Below are positions 11,049 through 21,431 of a stretch of DNA of 64,000 nt, piece after piece. Position 1 is the stretch's first letter. Every line of letters starts with the position of its first letter. Origin of the DNA: Rhynchopus sp. YZ270_cl-10. Lineage: Eukaryota > Euglenozoa > Diplonemea > Diplonemida > Diplonemidae. The position numbers and the translations under genes are program-made. Below the pieces are notes generated by a model that was given only the letters and a program-made list of their open reading frames with translations, was not told where the DNA came from and searched no databases. The stretch lies in assembly GCA_964035575.1 (NCBI GenBank), contig OZ037837.1:620001-684000 (forward strand), written 5' to 3'.

Positions 11049-11712
11049 CAGGGTATTAGGGTGGTTAAAAAAACTGGTTTTGAAAACCGGTTTTTCCAAA
11101 AACTGGTTTTCAAAAAAAAAAAAAAAACAGAGAAATCTGGAGGGGAAAAAAAAACCGACACTTTTCACCAGGCCTTTCTGTAAATGTCGTCCCCAGATTA
11201 GGGCGGACTCGATTTTTTTCCCTGCATTTTTTCCCCGCCTGGTAGAACCGTGGTTGAACCACGGGAGTGCCTTTGTGAAATGGCTGTTCTTTGAATTTTT
11301 TTTGCCTGCGGCGCCATTTTTCATTTTTTGCTCCGCAAAAAGGGTTCGTTGAGTGGCTCTGTGGTGTAAAAAGCTACATTTTTACACCGTACCCTCAAAA
11401 TTTTTCGCCTGCGGCGCCATTTTATATTATTTTTTTGCTCCGCAAAAAAAAAATGCCGTCCCTATGTTCCCCATGGTCAGAAGCGCCGAAAAATATTTTG
11501 AGCAAAAAAACAAGCTGACCTCCCAATCTTGAAATCTTGAAATCTGGATTTCTGGATAAGACACTGACCCCACCCCCGAAAAACCCGAAAAAGGTGACTG
11601 TGTCCGTCAACGGTGGAGGTTTTCGCCGGAAAAACTAGTTTTCGCCACCCAGGAGAGAAAACCAGAAAAACCAGTTTTTTCCGGAATTTTGGATTTTCAC
11701 CCTAATACCCTG
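11049..11712 (+). mobile_element. hAT-type MITE copy 2, complete
   Basis: 664 bp with termini cagggtattagggtg / caccctaataccctg, flanked by a perfect 8-bp duplication ggttctat (11041-11048 and 11713-11720). Eight-base duplications with CAGGG ends are diagnostic of hAT elements. It has no transposase. Inner landmarks are two gcctgcggcgccattt segments and a gttgaaccac hairpin. It serves as the reference for copies 1 and 3. Confidence 0.92.
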
Positions 11713-11720
11713 GGTTCTAT

Positions 11721-13926
11721 CAAAAAAAAAAAAAAAAAATACAAAAAAAAATGTGGAGTTGATAGTGCAAACACCTCTGGGAGGCAGGCATTGCTTGACA
11801 CTATAAAATAATAAAAATCCCCGTTCGTCTCTTGTTTACAGTTAGGCACAACATTACGGGTAAGGGTAGCACAATTAAAAACCTTGTTTAGTGTCCCACC
11901 GCTCCCCAAAAATCTGTTCGCACGCACGCAAAAAAAAAATAACTAGTCAAAAAAAAATAATTTTTCCCTCACCTATTTTGCCCTCTTTTCAGGCTATTTC
12001 CTAACTCTGGGGCGTTTTGTTGCATTTCTGAGCCAATCCCGGCTTGTGGTGGGGTGAATACGGAAAAATGGACAAAATTTTAGTGACTTAAATTTTCGCA
12101 AAATATGAACCCATACTCGTAAACAAGGGTCATTTTCAGGAAAATTCGGAAAATTCCGACATTTGGAAGCAATTTTTTCCCCTGAAAAAACAGTGGGTTT
12201 TCAGCCCGAAAACATACCGCGATTGGGATTTCCGGAATCCGTCCGCACTGTGGTGGGGTCACTTTGCCGAAATGGCCAAATTCTTGGTTTTGGTCAAAAT
12301 CCATGTAGGGTAAAGAGCGCCAAGGTAAATCCCACAACCAGATTTTCTCTCCCTGATCCTGACGTCTTGAAACATGAAAATGCGCGAAAACACCGGCATT
12401 TACATTTTCGGAATCCGTCCGTTCTGTGGTGGGGTCAATTTGCCGAAATGGACAAGTTCTTGGTTTTGGTCAAAACCCGTCAGTGTAAGGTAAAGGGGGC
12501 AAGTGTTTGCCTGTAGAAATTGGTAGGGAACAGGCAGCGCCGCAGGCGCACGGTACCCAACTTTTTTTATTCTTGTACCTTTTCTCCACTTTCTTTTGAT
12601 TGCACGAGCCGATTGCTCTCCACGGTGGGGTCACATGTGTGTCCAAAAACACTCTGAGGTACTATTATTCTGAAATATGAGATTCAATGGTTTCTTAAGG
12701 AAATCTTCATAACGTGAGATCTCTGAAAATCCTCGAAAACGAACCCCGCCGGAGGCGGATTTTTTTTTTCTACACGTGCGAGCAAAAATGCTTATTTCTT
12801 GCTTATTTCGCACATTTGGGAGCACGGGACCCCAACATTATTTTTTTCTGGTCGCTTTTTCCCAGACAGAAGTGCCCTACCTACCTTCCCCCTTACGGCC
12901 CTCCGAGACTTCGTCCGTCCTGACTTCAACCTACCAACCATAAAAATTATTTTTTTTGTAGTTGTGTCCCAATTATTTTTTTTTTTGGGATTTCCAAAAA
13001 TCTGTTCGCGCGCAGGACACTAAACAATATTTTTAATTGTGCTACCCTAACTTAATTATGGTAAATATTGGAGTTACCCATAATATTACACTACTGGTAA
13101 AAAAATCGCGAAAGGTAAATTCGGGATGAGGTTTAAAAGTTGAAACGCTTCCTCACCCCCCCAGATCACACCCGCATTCATATCATGAATTGCCGCAGCG
13201 TAGCAGCCACACGGGCTTTAAAAACACACACAAAAAAACCCCTAACTTGAAAGACAAGCCCCGTGTACTACCTACAACGGAAATGGAAAAGAAAGTGAAG
13301 TTGATAGTGCAAACGCCTCTGGGACAAGCACTGACACTCCGCGGGTTATCGAACCCCAAAGAGAAGAAATATTAATAGATGAATACTGCCCATGCATAAT
13401 GCCGACACATCCTTCAACGTTATTTGAAACCCCAACAAAGACGAAACGTGCACCGGCAACCTTTCTAGACATACAATATTAACGCGTACGAAATCAATCG
13501 TTGCGTACAATTTGCTACAGTGATCCCAAGACACATACGGCGGGGGGGTTTAAAAAAAATCCAAGAAAAGTTTATAAGATGATCCTAAGCCTCTCATGCA
13601 TAGTCACCTTTGCCGCCCAATTAAGGTGATTTTTGGAAAAAAAATTTCTTTTTCAAAACCCCGGGGGGTTTTTTTTACACCCCCCTCCGATTCTTAGAGC
13701 ACGAATCGATGAATTCTCGCGAACCCACCTCCACTCAATATACGACTTCGAATTTTTATCACTACGTTTTTTTGCTTTTTTTTTTGTTTTTGCTTTTTTT
13801 TGTTTTTTTTTTTTTGAAAAGTTGGTTGCATTAGTGTAACCAAGTTTCAATTTAAGTTTCAATATCAAAGCATCATCCTTTTTCCTTGCAACCGATTGGT
13901 CCTCCACACATTCCCCCTCTCCTCTC
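11721..13926. other. Intergenic; repeat family R-B and AT-rich sequence
   Basis: Within it, 12010-12560 holds family R-B: two copies of gaatccgtccgcactgtggt followed by an atgg-caa-ttcttgg block (12225-12320 and 12405-12480), ending at gcgccgcaggcgcacggtac. Most of it recurs inverted at 19735-20015, and the core recurs at 27415-27475. A shared motif gttgatagtgcaaacgcctc occurs at about 11757 and 13303. No gene seen. Confidence 0.6.
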
Positions 13927-14427
13927 TCAATAGTACCCAGCATTCGGCGCCTGCTGGTACTGTGGCGGTGGTGGGTAGGAATAGTCCTGTTGTGGCTGCC
14001 CATAGACAGGGCTTTGGTAGCCTTGCTGCGGCTGTTGGTATTGTGGGTACTCGTACTGGGGGCTTTGTGGGGGTTTGGATTCTTTGAAGCAGGCTTTCTT
14101 TGTGCAGTAGAGTGCAAGCACGATGAGGAGGATGAAGCAGCAGCATAGGACCAGAACAATGATGACAACGACGATGACAATGATGGCCGCTTTGCATTGG
14201 TCAGACGTACCGCACTCACCACTGACGCAGCAGTTGTGCGGGCAGTCCTGTGTGCGTACTGTGGTGGCCGGTTGGACCTCGGTGTTCAGGCAGAAGCTGT
14301 CGTCATCGTCGGTATCGCTGCTGCGCCGTCTGTTGCGTGCGCCGGACTTTGCAATCTTCTTCCCAATTGCATCAACATCCCAACCCATAGCCAACACAAC
14401 AAAAAGAATTATAGCATTGAACCGCAT
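13927..14427 (-). CDS. Shisa-like single-pass membrane protein
   Basis: 166 residues. Residues 1-20 form a signal peptide (MRFNAIILFVVLAMGWDVDA). Residues about 21-80 are a short ectodomain with a KR-rich part, an acidic patch and a cysteine cluster (CPHNCCVSGECG). About 81-108 is one strong transmembrane helix ending in CCC (VVIIVLVLCCCFILLIVLAL). Then come cysteine-containing juxtamembrane residues (CTKKACF) and a tail rich in Pro, Gln and Tyr (PPQSP, YQQPQQGY, YPPPPQYQQAP). This layout resembles Shisa/CYYR1-type adaptors, whose PPxY-like tails recruit WW-domain proteins; homology is inferred from architecture only. Single exon; the first ATG gives the signal peptide. The long open plus-strand frames over it are shadows. 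Confidence 0.85.
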   Translation of the reverse strand: MRFNAIILFVVLAMGWDVDAIGKKIAKSGARNRRRSSDTDDDDSFCLNTEVQPATTVRTQDCPHNCCVSGECGTSDQCKAAIIVIVVVIIVLVLCCCFILLIVLALYCTKKACFKESKPPQSPQYEYPQYQQPQQGYQSPVYGQPQQDYSYPPPPQYQQAPNAGYY

Positions 14428-16676
14428 TGTGTGAGTAGTGTTTTCTGGGGATGATTATACTAGATGTAGATCCAAAAAAAAAAAGGGGGGGAAGGGGGAG
14501 GGGGAGGGGGAATGAAAACACCGCTCTTTTATTTGTGTGTTGCTTGCGACATGGTTTTTGAAGGTGTTTTGAGGGGAGTAGTGGTGTTTCAACTGCTTCT
14601 GAGTACCCACCGTTAACACGAATTCCTCACATCGCGACAGGGTTGTGAAGGAATTTTTGTCCTAAAAAATACCTTTTTTTACTTTTGTGTTTTTGAGTCG
14701 CTGGGTTTTGCAAGAATAAAAACCCTAAAATCGGGCAAAATACTCCAAAAAACATCGTTTTTTTGTGAAAAAAAAATTGCACTGAAAATCACAGAACATG
14801 AAAGTGAAATGACATTTGTCCCAGGACTTCTTGTCCATTTTGGCCTTTTATGCCCCAAAAAAGTTACTAATGTAGTGGGTTGTGAAGAAAACATTTTCTC
14901 GGGAACATCCGAGGATTTTCTGAGCACATAGAGCTTTTTTTACTTATTTACCAATTTTTTAGAACAGCCAACACACTGAGCTAGAATATCCTAGCGACAT
15001 AGGCGGGTTGGAACGGTATTGGCACTGTGTGCCCAATACAACCGCCTTTGCTGTAGCTGCTGCGTACTACGGTTATTTGTTGGCCTTCGCAACATTGGTT
15101 TGGACTTTACAAAGTCTTTACAAAGTCTTTTATATCCCACAGGGTATACGTTATTCCCTCGAGAAAAGTCTTTACGGTATACCTCTACGGCCTTCTACCA
15201 CGCCATCACATTGAAAAAAACATGTCAGCGGGCACTCCTATTCCTTTCTCTGTCCTCTTGTGCAAAGAGTGGGTGCAAAACTTGGAAGAAAAGAAGTAAT
15301 AAAAGTAGTTGATATGCAAAAAGAGAGAACGAAACGGAACAAAACAGAACAAAAGGAAAGTACTATTAAGAAAACGCACACAGCCTGGTTAAGAGGAACA
15401 CTTAAAAGTGAAATGAAGTAGACTTTTCGCAGAGGAACACACACCCATCCTTCACAGAATTCCACAACACGATGAAAATAGTACCCGGATATCGATCTTG
15501 GGCGAAGTGCTTGGGGGTAGAAAGTACTACGGTGTCAATAGCGATCTTCACAAAGGAAAAAACGGGAAACGAAACAGGGGGAGAGTGTAGTACGTTTCTA
15601 TCTTTCGCAGAATTGCAAACGAAGAATAGTCGTAAGTATGTATCGATCTCGCGCGGGAAGTGCTTGGGGTAGAAAATAGATTAAGATATAATTTTCAATC
15701 GAAAGATGGAGTTTTATCCACCAGCGTCGTCTCCTCTTTTTTTTAAATTTAAAAAGAATCTTTTGGTTTGTTTTTTGTTCTTTTGCAAGTAAAATAAAAA
15801 GTACAAATAGAAAAAAGTGGTACGTGTCGTTCCCTCACCCCCTTTGTTGTAGTTGTTTGATGCGTTGACGCTCACACACAATCTCTGTTGGGTGCTGCGG
15901 AGCACGGTTGGGTGAGGTGAACAGCGATGACACTTTGCCGCTCACAAAGTAGTGTGCGTAAAAATAATCTGAGAAGAAAAAAAGGGGGGTTGATTTGATT
16001 ATTGATGGACGTTACCATGCCACATCATCGCGTATTGACGCGAAATGAATGGAGCTTTCGTAGAGTACGGAAAATATTTTGAGGCAAAAATAAAAACTGA
16101 TATCTGAGTTTTAGCTAGTCTGAACGAAATCAGAAAAAGAATTTTTTTTCATTGATCGCACCGGATTTTTGTGGAGCGTATTGGGACAAAATCAAAAACT
16201 TTTCTGTGAATAAGTTGTGTCGTGTTTGTGTCGCTCTCACTAAAAATTCGGGCACAACTCAGATATGCTTTCATTTCCTCCCTCTACAACCTTTGCAAGG
16301 CAGTTGTCTCAAAAAAAAATAATCTCAAACTGGATCAGATGGGATATGCCATTAAAAACCCGAATGCTTCCTCCAGTACTGTCCTTTGAACACGGAAACA
16401 TAGAATCTGACGTCTGGGGATGTGACAAATTAATAAAAAGAAATCAAAAGAGAAAAAAAAACTTTTCGTTTATCGCTCTGCAAATGTGTGGTTTTTTTTC
16501 GCTGTATGAGTAGTGAAAAGTGGCGTTGAAACAAATACTGGATAGCAATCTGTTGTAGTCACGCACCTTCCGTCCGATTCTATTTCCTTCTTGCCAATGC
16601 TTGCTATATAAAAAAAAAACACACACACACACAAACACACATTTTTCAATGCAACACACTAGACAATTATTTCATT
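14428..16676. other. Intergenic, no gene seen
   Basis: AT-rich with G-rich and A/T runs and an (ac)n run near 16620. A 40-bp motif including ttttcaatcgaaagatggag (about 15690-15725) recurs at about 18780-18815. No supported coding or RNA gene. Confidence 0.45.
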
Positions 16677-16678
16677 TA

Positions 16679-16925
16679 CCTACCCTCCCCCGTGTATATG
16701 TCCTGTGCATATGTCCGTATTGGCCGAGGCTCGGACATATACACATGCTGCACATCAGGTAGTATACTACAGTGTACAGCGGTAAAAACCCATTCCGAGC
16801 TTTCCGTCCGGTACGTTGGCGGGGCATCTCCGCTCATATGTGTATATGTCCGGAAAATTTTCAGAAAAGTGCCGGACATATACACATCAAAATGGGTCCG
16901 GACATATACACGGGGGAGGGTAGGT
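16679..16925. mobile_element. Foldback MITE 2, TA-flanked
   Basis: Ends cctaccctcccccgtgtata and the inverse, flanked by TA (16677-16678 and 16926-16927). Inside, tatatgtccgg motifs recur in both orientations, and one copy of the 57-bp module of 7185-7297 is carried. Non-coding and probably mariner-type by its TA target site. Confidence 0.75.
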
Positions 16926-17551
16926 ACGTTCTTTTCTGAAAGAATAGACGACATAGAGGGTGCGAAAAAAGTACCCTGGCTTTTAGACAAAAAAAACTCC
17001 GCTCATTGTGACCCTGTTTAGCGTAGGAAGACTGGCTCGTCATCCAAACACAGGTGTTGTCATGGGGTACTTAGATGGGGTGGGAAACAGCCCGACAACA
17101 GAAATGGCAATCTTGGTTGGCATCTCCCCAAGGCAGTTCCTTGAGTAATAGAGAAAGCAAAAAAAAAAAAAAAAAAAAAAAAATGCAAAACATGAAAAAT
17201 TATTAAAAAATAAAAACTCTGTTCCTCCTTTTGTTTAGTTGGTGTGCTACCCATATCATATGGGTCAGTCCATAAACCACCCCCCCCAAAAGGTAACCTG
17301 GGGTCCTTATTTCTATTTCATCTGGGTTCTACTGGGACTTTCTCCCCGATTTTTTTTTTAATGAACTCAGAGTTAAGTTTCTGGGTTCAATAAAAAAAAC
17401 GACGAGCAAAAAGTCCAATTGGAAATATGATGGATACCCCCCGAGAGCAAAATAAACCAACGGTAAAAATTGGTACCCTTGGTTTCCTATAGGTTCCTAT
17501 AGGAAACCTACATTTTCCCATAATTTCCCACACAACTTACTTGACAACAGG

Positions 17552-17925
17552 ATGAAAACAAATACAAAAATGGCAAAAGTGAGTAAAACCGTGCAAGGGG
17601 CACTGGACTTTGCTAGGGCTCTGGGGGAAACGCAGTTCTCAGGGGAGAAGACTCGCAAGGGGTTCTTGCCTACGCGAAGGCACGCAGTTGTTACCGTAGG
17701 GGTTTCCGGGAAGACGTGTGGTTCAAAGCTTTATGGAAAGCGAGAGGAATATCCCTCATCCTTCACAGGAAGAACACCACCCGTGAGGGACGCGCGGTCC
17801 AACTGTATTTCTGCAGTAACCTGGATGAGTGTGTGGGTGCCATCAGAAGGTACGTTTTGCACAAGCCTTCCGCGTGTTTGGAGGCACGGACAACGACGCC
17901 GCTGCCATTCTCCTTGCTGTAAGGG
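17552..17925 (+). CDS. Possible Cgi121/TPRKB-like (KEOPS subunit) gene, 5' part
   Basis: Two frames read like one spliced protein. The first contains WFKALWKARGISLILHRK and AVQLYFCSNLDE. The second, just downstream, contains FRVFGGTDNDAAAILLAVRG. A 35-nt GT-AG gap (gtgtgg...acaag, about 17829-17863) would join them as SNLDES-FRVFGGTDND. That looks like the Cgi121/TPRKB core (kTR..hEl.f.lS...nI.eAlk.FGi...dtsil.v). TPRKB is the small subunit of the KEOPS complex, which makes t6A in tRNA. A donor-like ggtaaat follows at 17926. Any later exon is not found, because the inverted arm begins at 17947. The exact start is uncertain (ATGs at 17552 and 17570). The assignment rests on pattern only. Confidence 0.4.
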
Positions 17926-17946
17926 GTAAATACGCGTTCACCCCTC

Positions 17947-18249
17947 CGTACCTTCTGATGGCACCCACACACTCATCCAGGTTACTGCAGAAATACAGTT
18001 GGACCGCGCGTCCCTCACGGGTGGTGTTCTTCCTGTGAAGGATGAGGGATATTCCTCTCGCTTTCCATAAAGCTTTGAACCACACGTCTTCCCGGAAACC
18101 CCTACGGTAACAACTGCGTGCCTTCGCGTAGGCAAGAACCCCTTGCGAGTCTTCTCCCCTGAGAACTGCGTTTCCCCCAGAGCCCTAGCAAAGTCCAGTG
18201 CCCCTTGCACGGTTTTACTCACTTTTGCCATTTTTGTATTTGTTTTCAT
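17947..18249 (-). pseudogene. Inverted partial copy of the Cgi121-like gene
   Basis: The mirror arm repeats the first part of the gene on the minus strand and breaks off at the arm boundary. It therefore lacks the exon carrying FGGTDNDAAAILL; that exon lies in the spacer in the opposite orientation. It cannot encode the same protein. Confidence 0.6.
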
Positions 18250-18533
18250 CCTGTTGTCAAGTAAGTTGTGTGGGAAATTATGGGAAAATGTAGGTTTCCT
18301 ATAGGAACCTATAGGAAACCAAGGGTACCAATTTTTACCGTTGGTTTATTTTGCTCTCGGGGGGTATCCATCATATTTCCAATTGGACTTTTTGCTCGTC
18401 GTTTTTTTTATTGAACCCAGAAACTTAACTCTGAGTTCATTAAAAAAAAAATCGGGGAGAAAGTCCCAGTAGAACCCAGATGAAATAAAAATAAGGACCC
18501 CAGGTTACCTTTTGGGGGGGGTGGTTTATGGAC

Positions 18534-20432
18534 CGTGCCATATGCATTGCCAGTCAAGGGGTTTTTATGGGTAAAGTTTTGTTCTTTTTTGGCGTGACAA
18601 AGACAAAATTATTTTAACCCCCAAAACATCCAGAAAAGGATGTGAAAAAAAAACCTTGCCTGAAGTACAGTAATGAGGTGCGTGCACAATAGAAAGGGAA
18701 GAGAATAAACAAAAAAGAAAAGTTTCAGACGTTTGAATCATTTACCACCACAAAGTCTTTGTCCTAATAAGATTAAGATATTATTTTCAATCGAAAGATG
18801 GAGTTTATCCATCTAATAAAAAAAAGTGAAGTTATTAATGCAGGCACCTCCGACTGACTCACTACGTTACCAGCCCCGGATGAAAGCACAAGGAACCTGT
18901 AGCCAACAACAACAAAAAAATTACCATAATAAATATGGCCCTCGCACAACAACAATGAACTGTCGAGCATCCCTAATGAACATTAACCAGAAGAAGAGAC
19001 AGTATTTCCGAACTACGTTATGTGGTGCTCCTGTCGACCCCATTTTGCGTACTCGTTGCGCACTTTGTGCACAAAAAAAAAAAAAATACAGGAATGCCCT
19101 ATATTGCGTACTTGTTGCGTACTTGGTATTTTTTATTTCTGGGGTACCACTATTCCAATCAATTTGAAAAATCTGAAAAATATGAAAAATCTGAAAAATC
19201 TGAAAAAGGGCCCGATCATTCCGGTTTATATTATTTCCTAACAACCGCTGCGTACTGCTGCGTATGTTGTATGCAACACAGAAAAAGTGCTGCTTCTTGA
19301 AGATCAAACTTGGCCTAGTAAGTCCCTGTGAACAGCTACCTGAAACTGCATTCAGAAAACTGCATTTTGCGGAGCTAAGACAACTCGACGTGGGGAGGGG
19401 CCGGAACAAAGAATAAGAAATCGGAAAAAGAAAATTGTGTAAAAGAACTAAGGGTAGGCACACTTTTTTATTTGTTTAATGTTCGCGCGCGCGGAAAATT
19501 TTGAGATTCCAAAAAAAAAAAAACATGGAAGAAAAAAAAAACATTGCCTTACGTCAACAGGTTATCTTAACTTTCCCCCCCGTCTTCCTCCACGGGAAAA
19601 ATCAACCAAATATCTTCGAACACAGAATCATCCATATACGAGTGGGTCACATGATATAATTCTATCATCCGTGGAGAGGAATCGGCTCGCGCATCAAAAG
19701 AAAGCAGAGAAAAGGGGAAAATAAAAAGACAAAAGTTGGGTACCGTGCGCCTGCGGCGCTACCTGTTCCCAGTCAGGAACGCCACAATTTTATCCGAATG
19801 TGGATTTTCCGACCTGAAAATGACTTGTTTATGAGGATGGGTTCATATTTTGTGGAAATTTATGCCACTAAAATTTTGTCGGTTTTTCTGTATGTCCCCC
19901 ACCACAGAACGAGCGGATTCTGGAAATGCCTATCGCGGCATGTTTGGGCTGAAAACCCACTGTTTTTCCTTGAAAAAAATTGCTTCCGGATGTCGGAATT
20001 TCCCGGAAAATTTCCAGAATTAGAAGACAGCCTGGCTTCGATGTTTTATTTTTGCTGTGTCTCTGTGTGTGTGTTTTTTTCTTTGTGTGTTTTTTTCTGC
20101 GCGCGCGCGCGGAACTTTTTGGGACCCGACCGAGCATTAAACACAAGAAAAATTGTGCCTACCCTAATAAACATTGCACGCACTTCTTTTTTTTTAGGAA
20201 AATTTTGGTAAAGTGATCCTAAGCGTCTCATGCTGTGTTCAGACAGCAGGGGGGGGGAAAACAAAAAATCAGAACTAAAAACACCCAATTTTAAGGACGG
20301 AACAGTAAGTCCTTTTTCGCAAATATTTTTTTTTTTTTTTTGGGGAAACCCTGCAAAAAAACGGCAACAAAAAAATAGCAAACTTCTGATAGGTAAGTTT
20401 TTCGTTGATTGCAAATGGAATTCGAATGAGGC
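18534..20432. other. Intergenic; inverted R-B copy
   Basis: Mostly AT-rich, with a short ctgaaaaat tandem near 19160-19205 and several tgcgtacttgttgcg-like repeats. 19735-20015 is an inverted copy of the R-B repeat at 12010-12560, including the accgtgcgcctgcggcgc end. No supported gene. Confidence 0.5.
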
Positions 20433-20711
20433 TTATTCTTCTGTTCTCGGCGTGTCGTACATCGTCATCTCCTGGCTTGAGATCTCACTGTCCTTCAACC
20501 CTTCTTCGAGTCCATTGTCGGAAGGCTGTCCCCAACCACGTTCCCTGCGAGCGTTGCGCCTGCAGTAGTACGTGACTGCGGCCAATAGACCTATGCAGCA
20601 GATGCCCTGTACACAGATGAGCACAATGATGAGCACGTAGGAAGTGCCGTCCTCTGTATCCCCAAGGGCGCTCGATCGGTTGAGCTGTGTGTGGTGGGGA
20701 GCATGTGGGGG
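20433..20711 (-). CDS. 3' exon of a single-pass membrane protein
   Basis: 93 codons open without an ATG before the membrane segment, so at least one upstream exon is needed. A pyrimidine-rich 3' splice site (attgtttttcaaag) ends just upstream of 20711, in phase. The exon encodes a short Ser/Thr/His-containing ectodomain (HHTQLNRSSALGDTEDG), one TM helix (VLIIVLICVQGICCIGLLAA), a basic stop-transfer (YYCRRNARRERG) and a cytoplasmic tail ending MTMYDTPRTEE. Family unknown. The 5' exon was not found. Confidence 0.55.
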   Translation of the reverse strand, partial: PPHAPHHTQLNRSSALGDTEDGTSYVLIIVLICVQGICCIGLLAAVTYYCRRNARRERGWGQPSDNGLEEGLKDSEISSQEMTMYDTPRTEE

Positions 20712-20790
20712 CTTTGAAAAACAATGAAAAAGTTTAAATCTGTTATCAATGCATGGTCACCAAAAAAAAACGCTGTGTGGGGGGGCCACA

Positions 20791-20832
20791 CAGCAGAGAA
20801 TAAGCCGGGTCCCCGAGTCTTATTCTCTGCTG
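20791..20832. repeat. Hairpin cagcagagaataag...cttattctctgctg
   Basis: A perfect 14-bp stem around a 14-nt loop containing ccgggtccccg. It is a minimal relative of the 6388-6601 repeat. Confidence 0.7.
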
Positions 20833-21431
20833 TGGGGGGGGGATTTTTTATTATTATTTTTTTTTTTAAATAGGTAGGAAAAATAAAATTCTCCTTATTT
20901 AAAACAAAGGGCACTCCGTATCCAAAACAGGGGGGCAGTCTGGGGACAAAAACAGATTTCTGTATTGGGGAGGGTGGGAGTGTTTTTCGCTAAAAGGTAG
21001 GATTAAAAGTAAAAGAAAAGATGTAAACATCGGGTAGTCAAAGTCCATTTAGAGTATACATAGATACATACAAGCAGTATATAATACATGTAGCCCTAAA
21101 AAATACGAGGTCCGAAAACCAACATTTATAGGGACCAAGGAGTCGTGGTGAGTTCACGTAGTGATCAGTTACCGTGAAACATCCACTGGACGAAAAACAC
21201 TAGAAAAAAATCAGCTGAAAATAAAAACGTAAACGAGATATTCTATCTTGTATCTGGCGTAACAAAAAACGGCGTCCACGTATCATTGGTTGAGCGACGC
21301 TTGCCCAGATGACCCGTACCAGGAGAATAAAATTACAAAGAAAAGGAAAATAACAAAATAAACATTAAGCACAACATGAGTATCCCAAAGTAGTATACAG
21401 ACAGCTGTGGGGGGGGGGGAGGGGGAAAGGG
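20833..21431. other. Intergenic, no gene seen
   Basis: AT-rich DNA with a G-run at about 21410; downstream flank of the WD40/mucin gene. Confidence 0.5.

Larger units (their letters stand above)
17268..18533. repeat. Giant palindrome, 587-bp arms, 92-bp spacer
   Basis: The arm 17268-17854 is repeated inverted at 17947-18533 with equal length and, by eye, at least one substitution (near 17305). The spacer is 17855-17946. The arms hold AT-rich upstream DNA, a small palindrome around cctataggttcctatagg, and the 5' part of a gene. No short inverted ends or clear target duplication were found, so it is either a recent inverted duplication or an assembly chimera. Confidence 0.92.

Noticed and set aside
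14123-14454. Plus-strand ORFs over the Shisa-like gene
   Set aside because: Antisense shadows; no domains, while the minus frame has a signal peptide and TM.
18921-19463. 180-codon minus-strand ORF with IFQIF repeats
   Set aside because: Reads through a ctgaaaaat tandem and poly-T; low complexity, no ATG context or domain.
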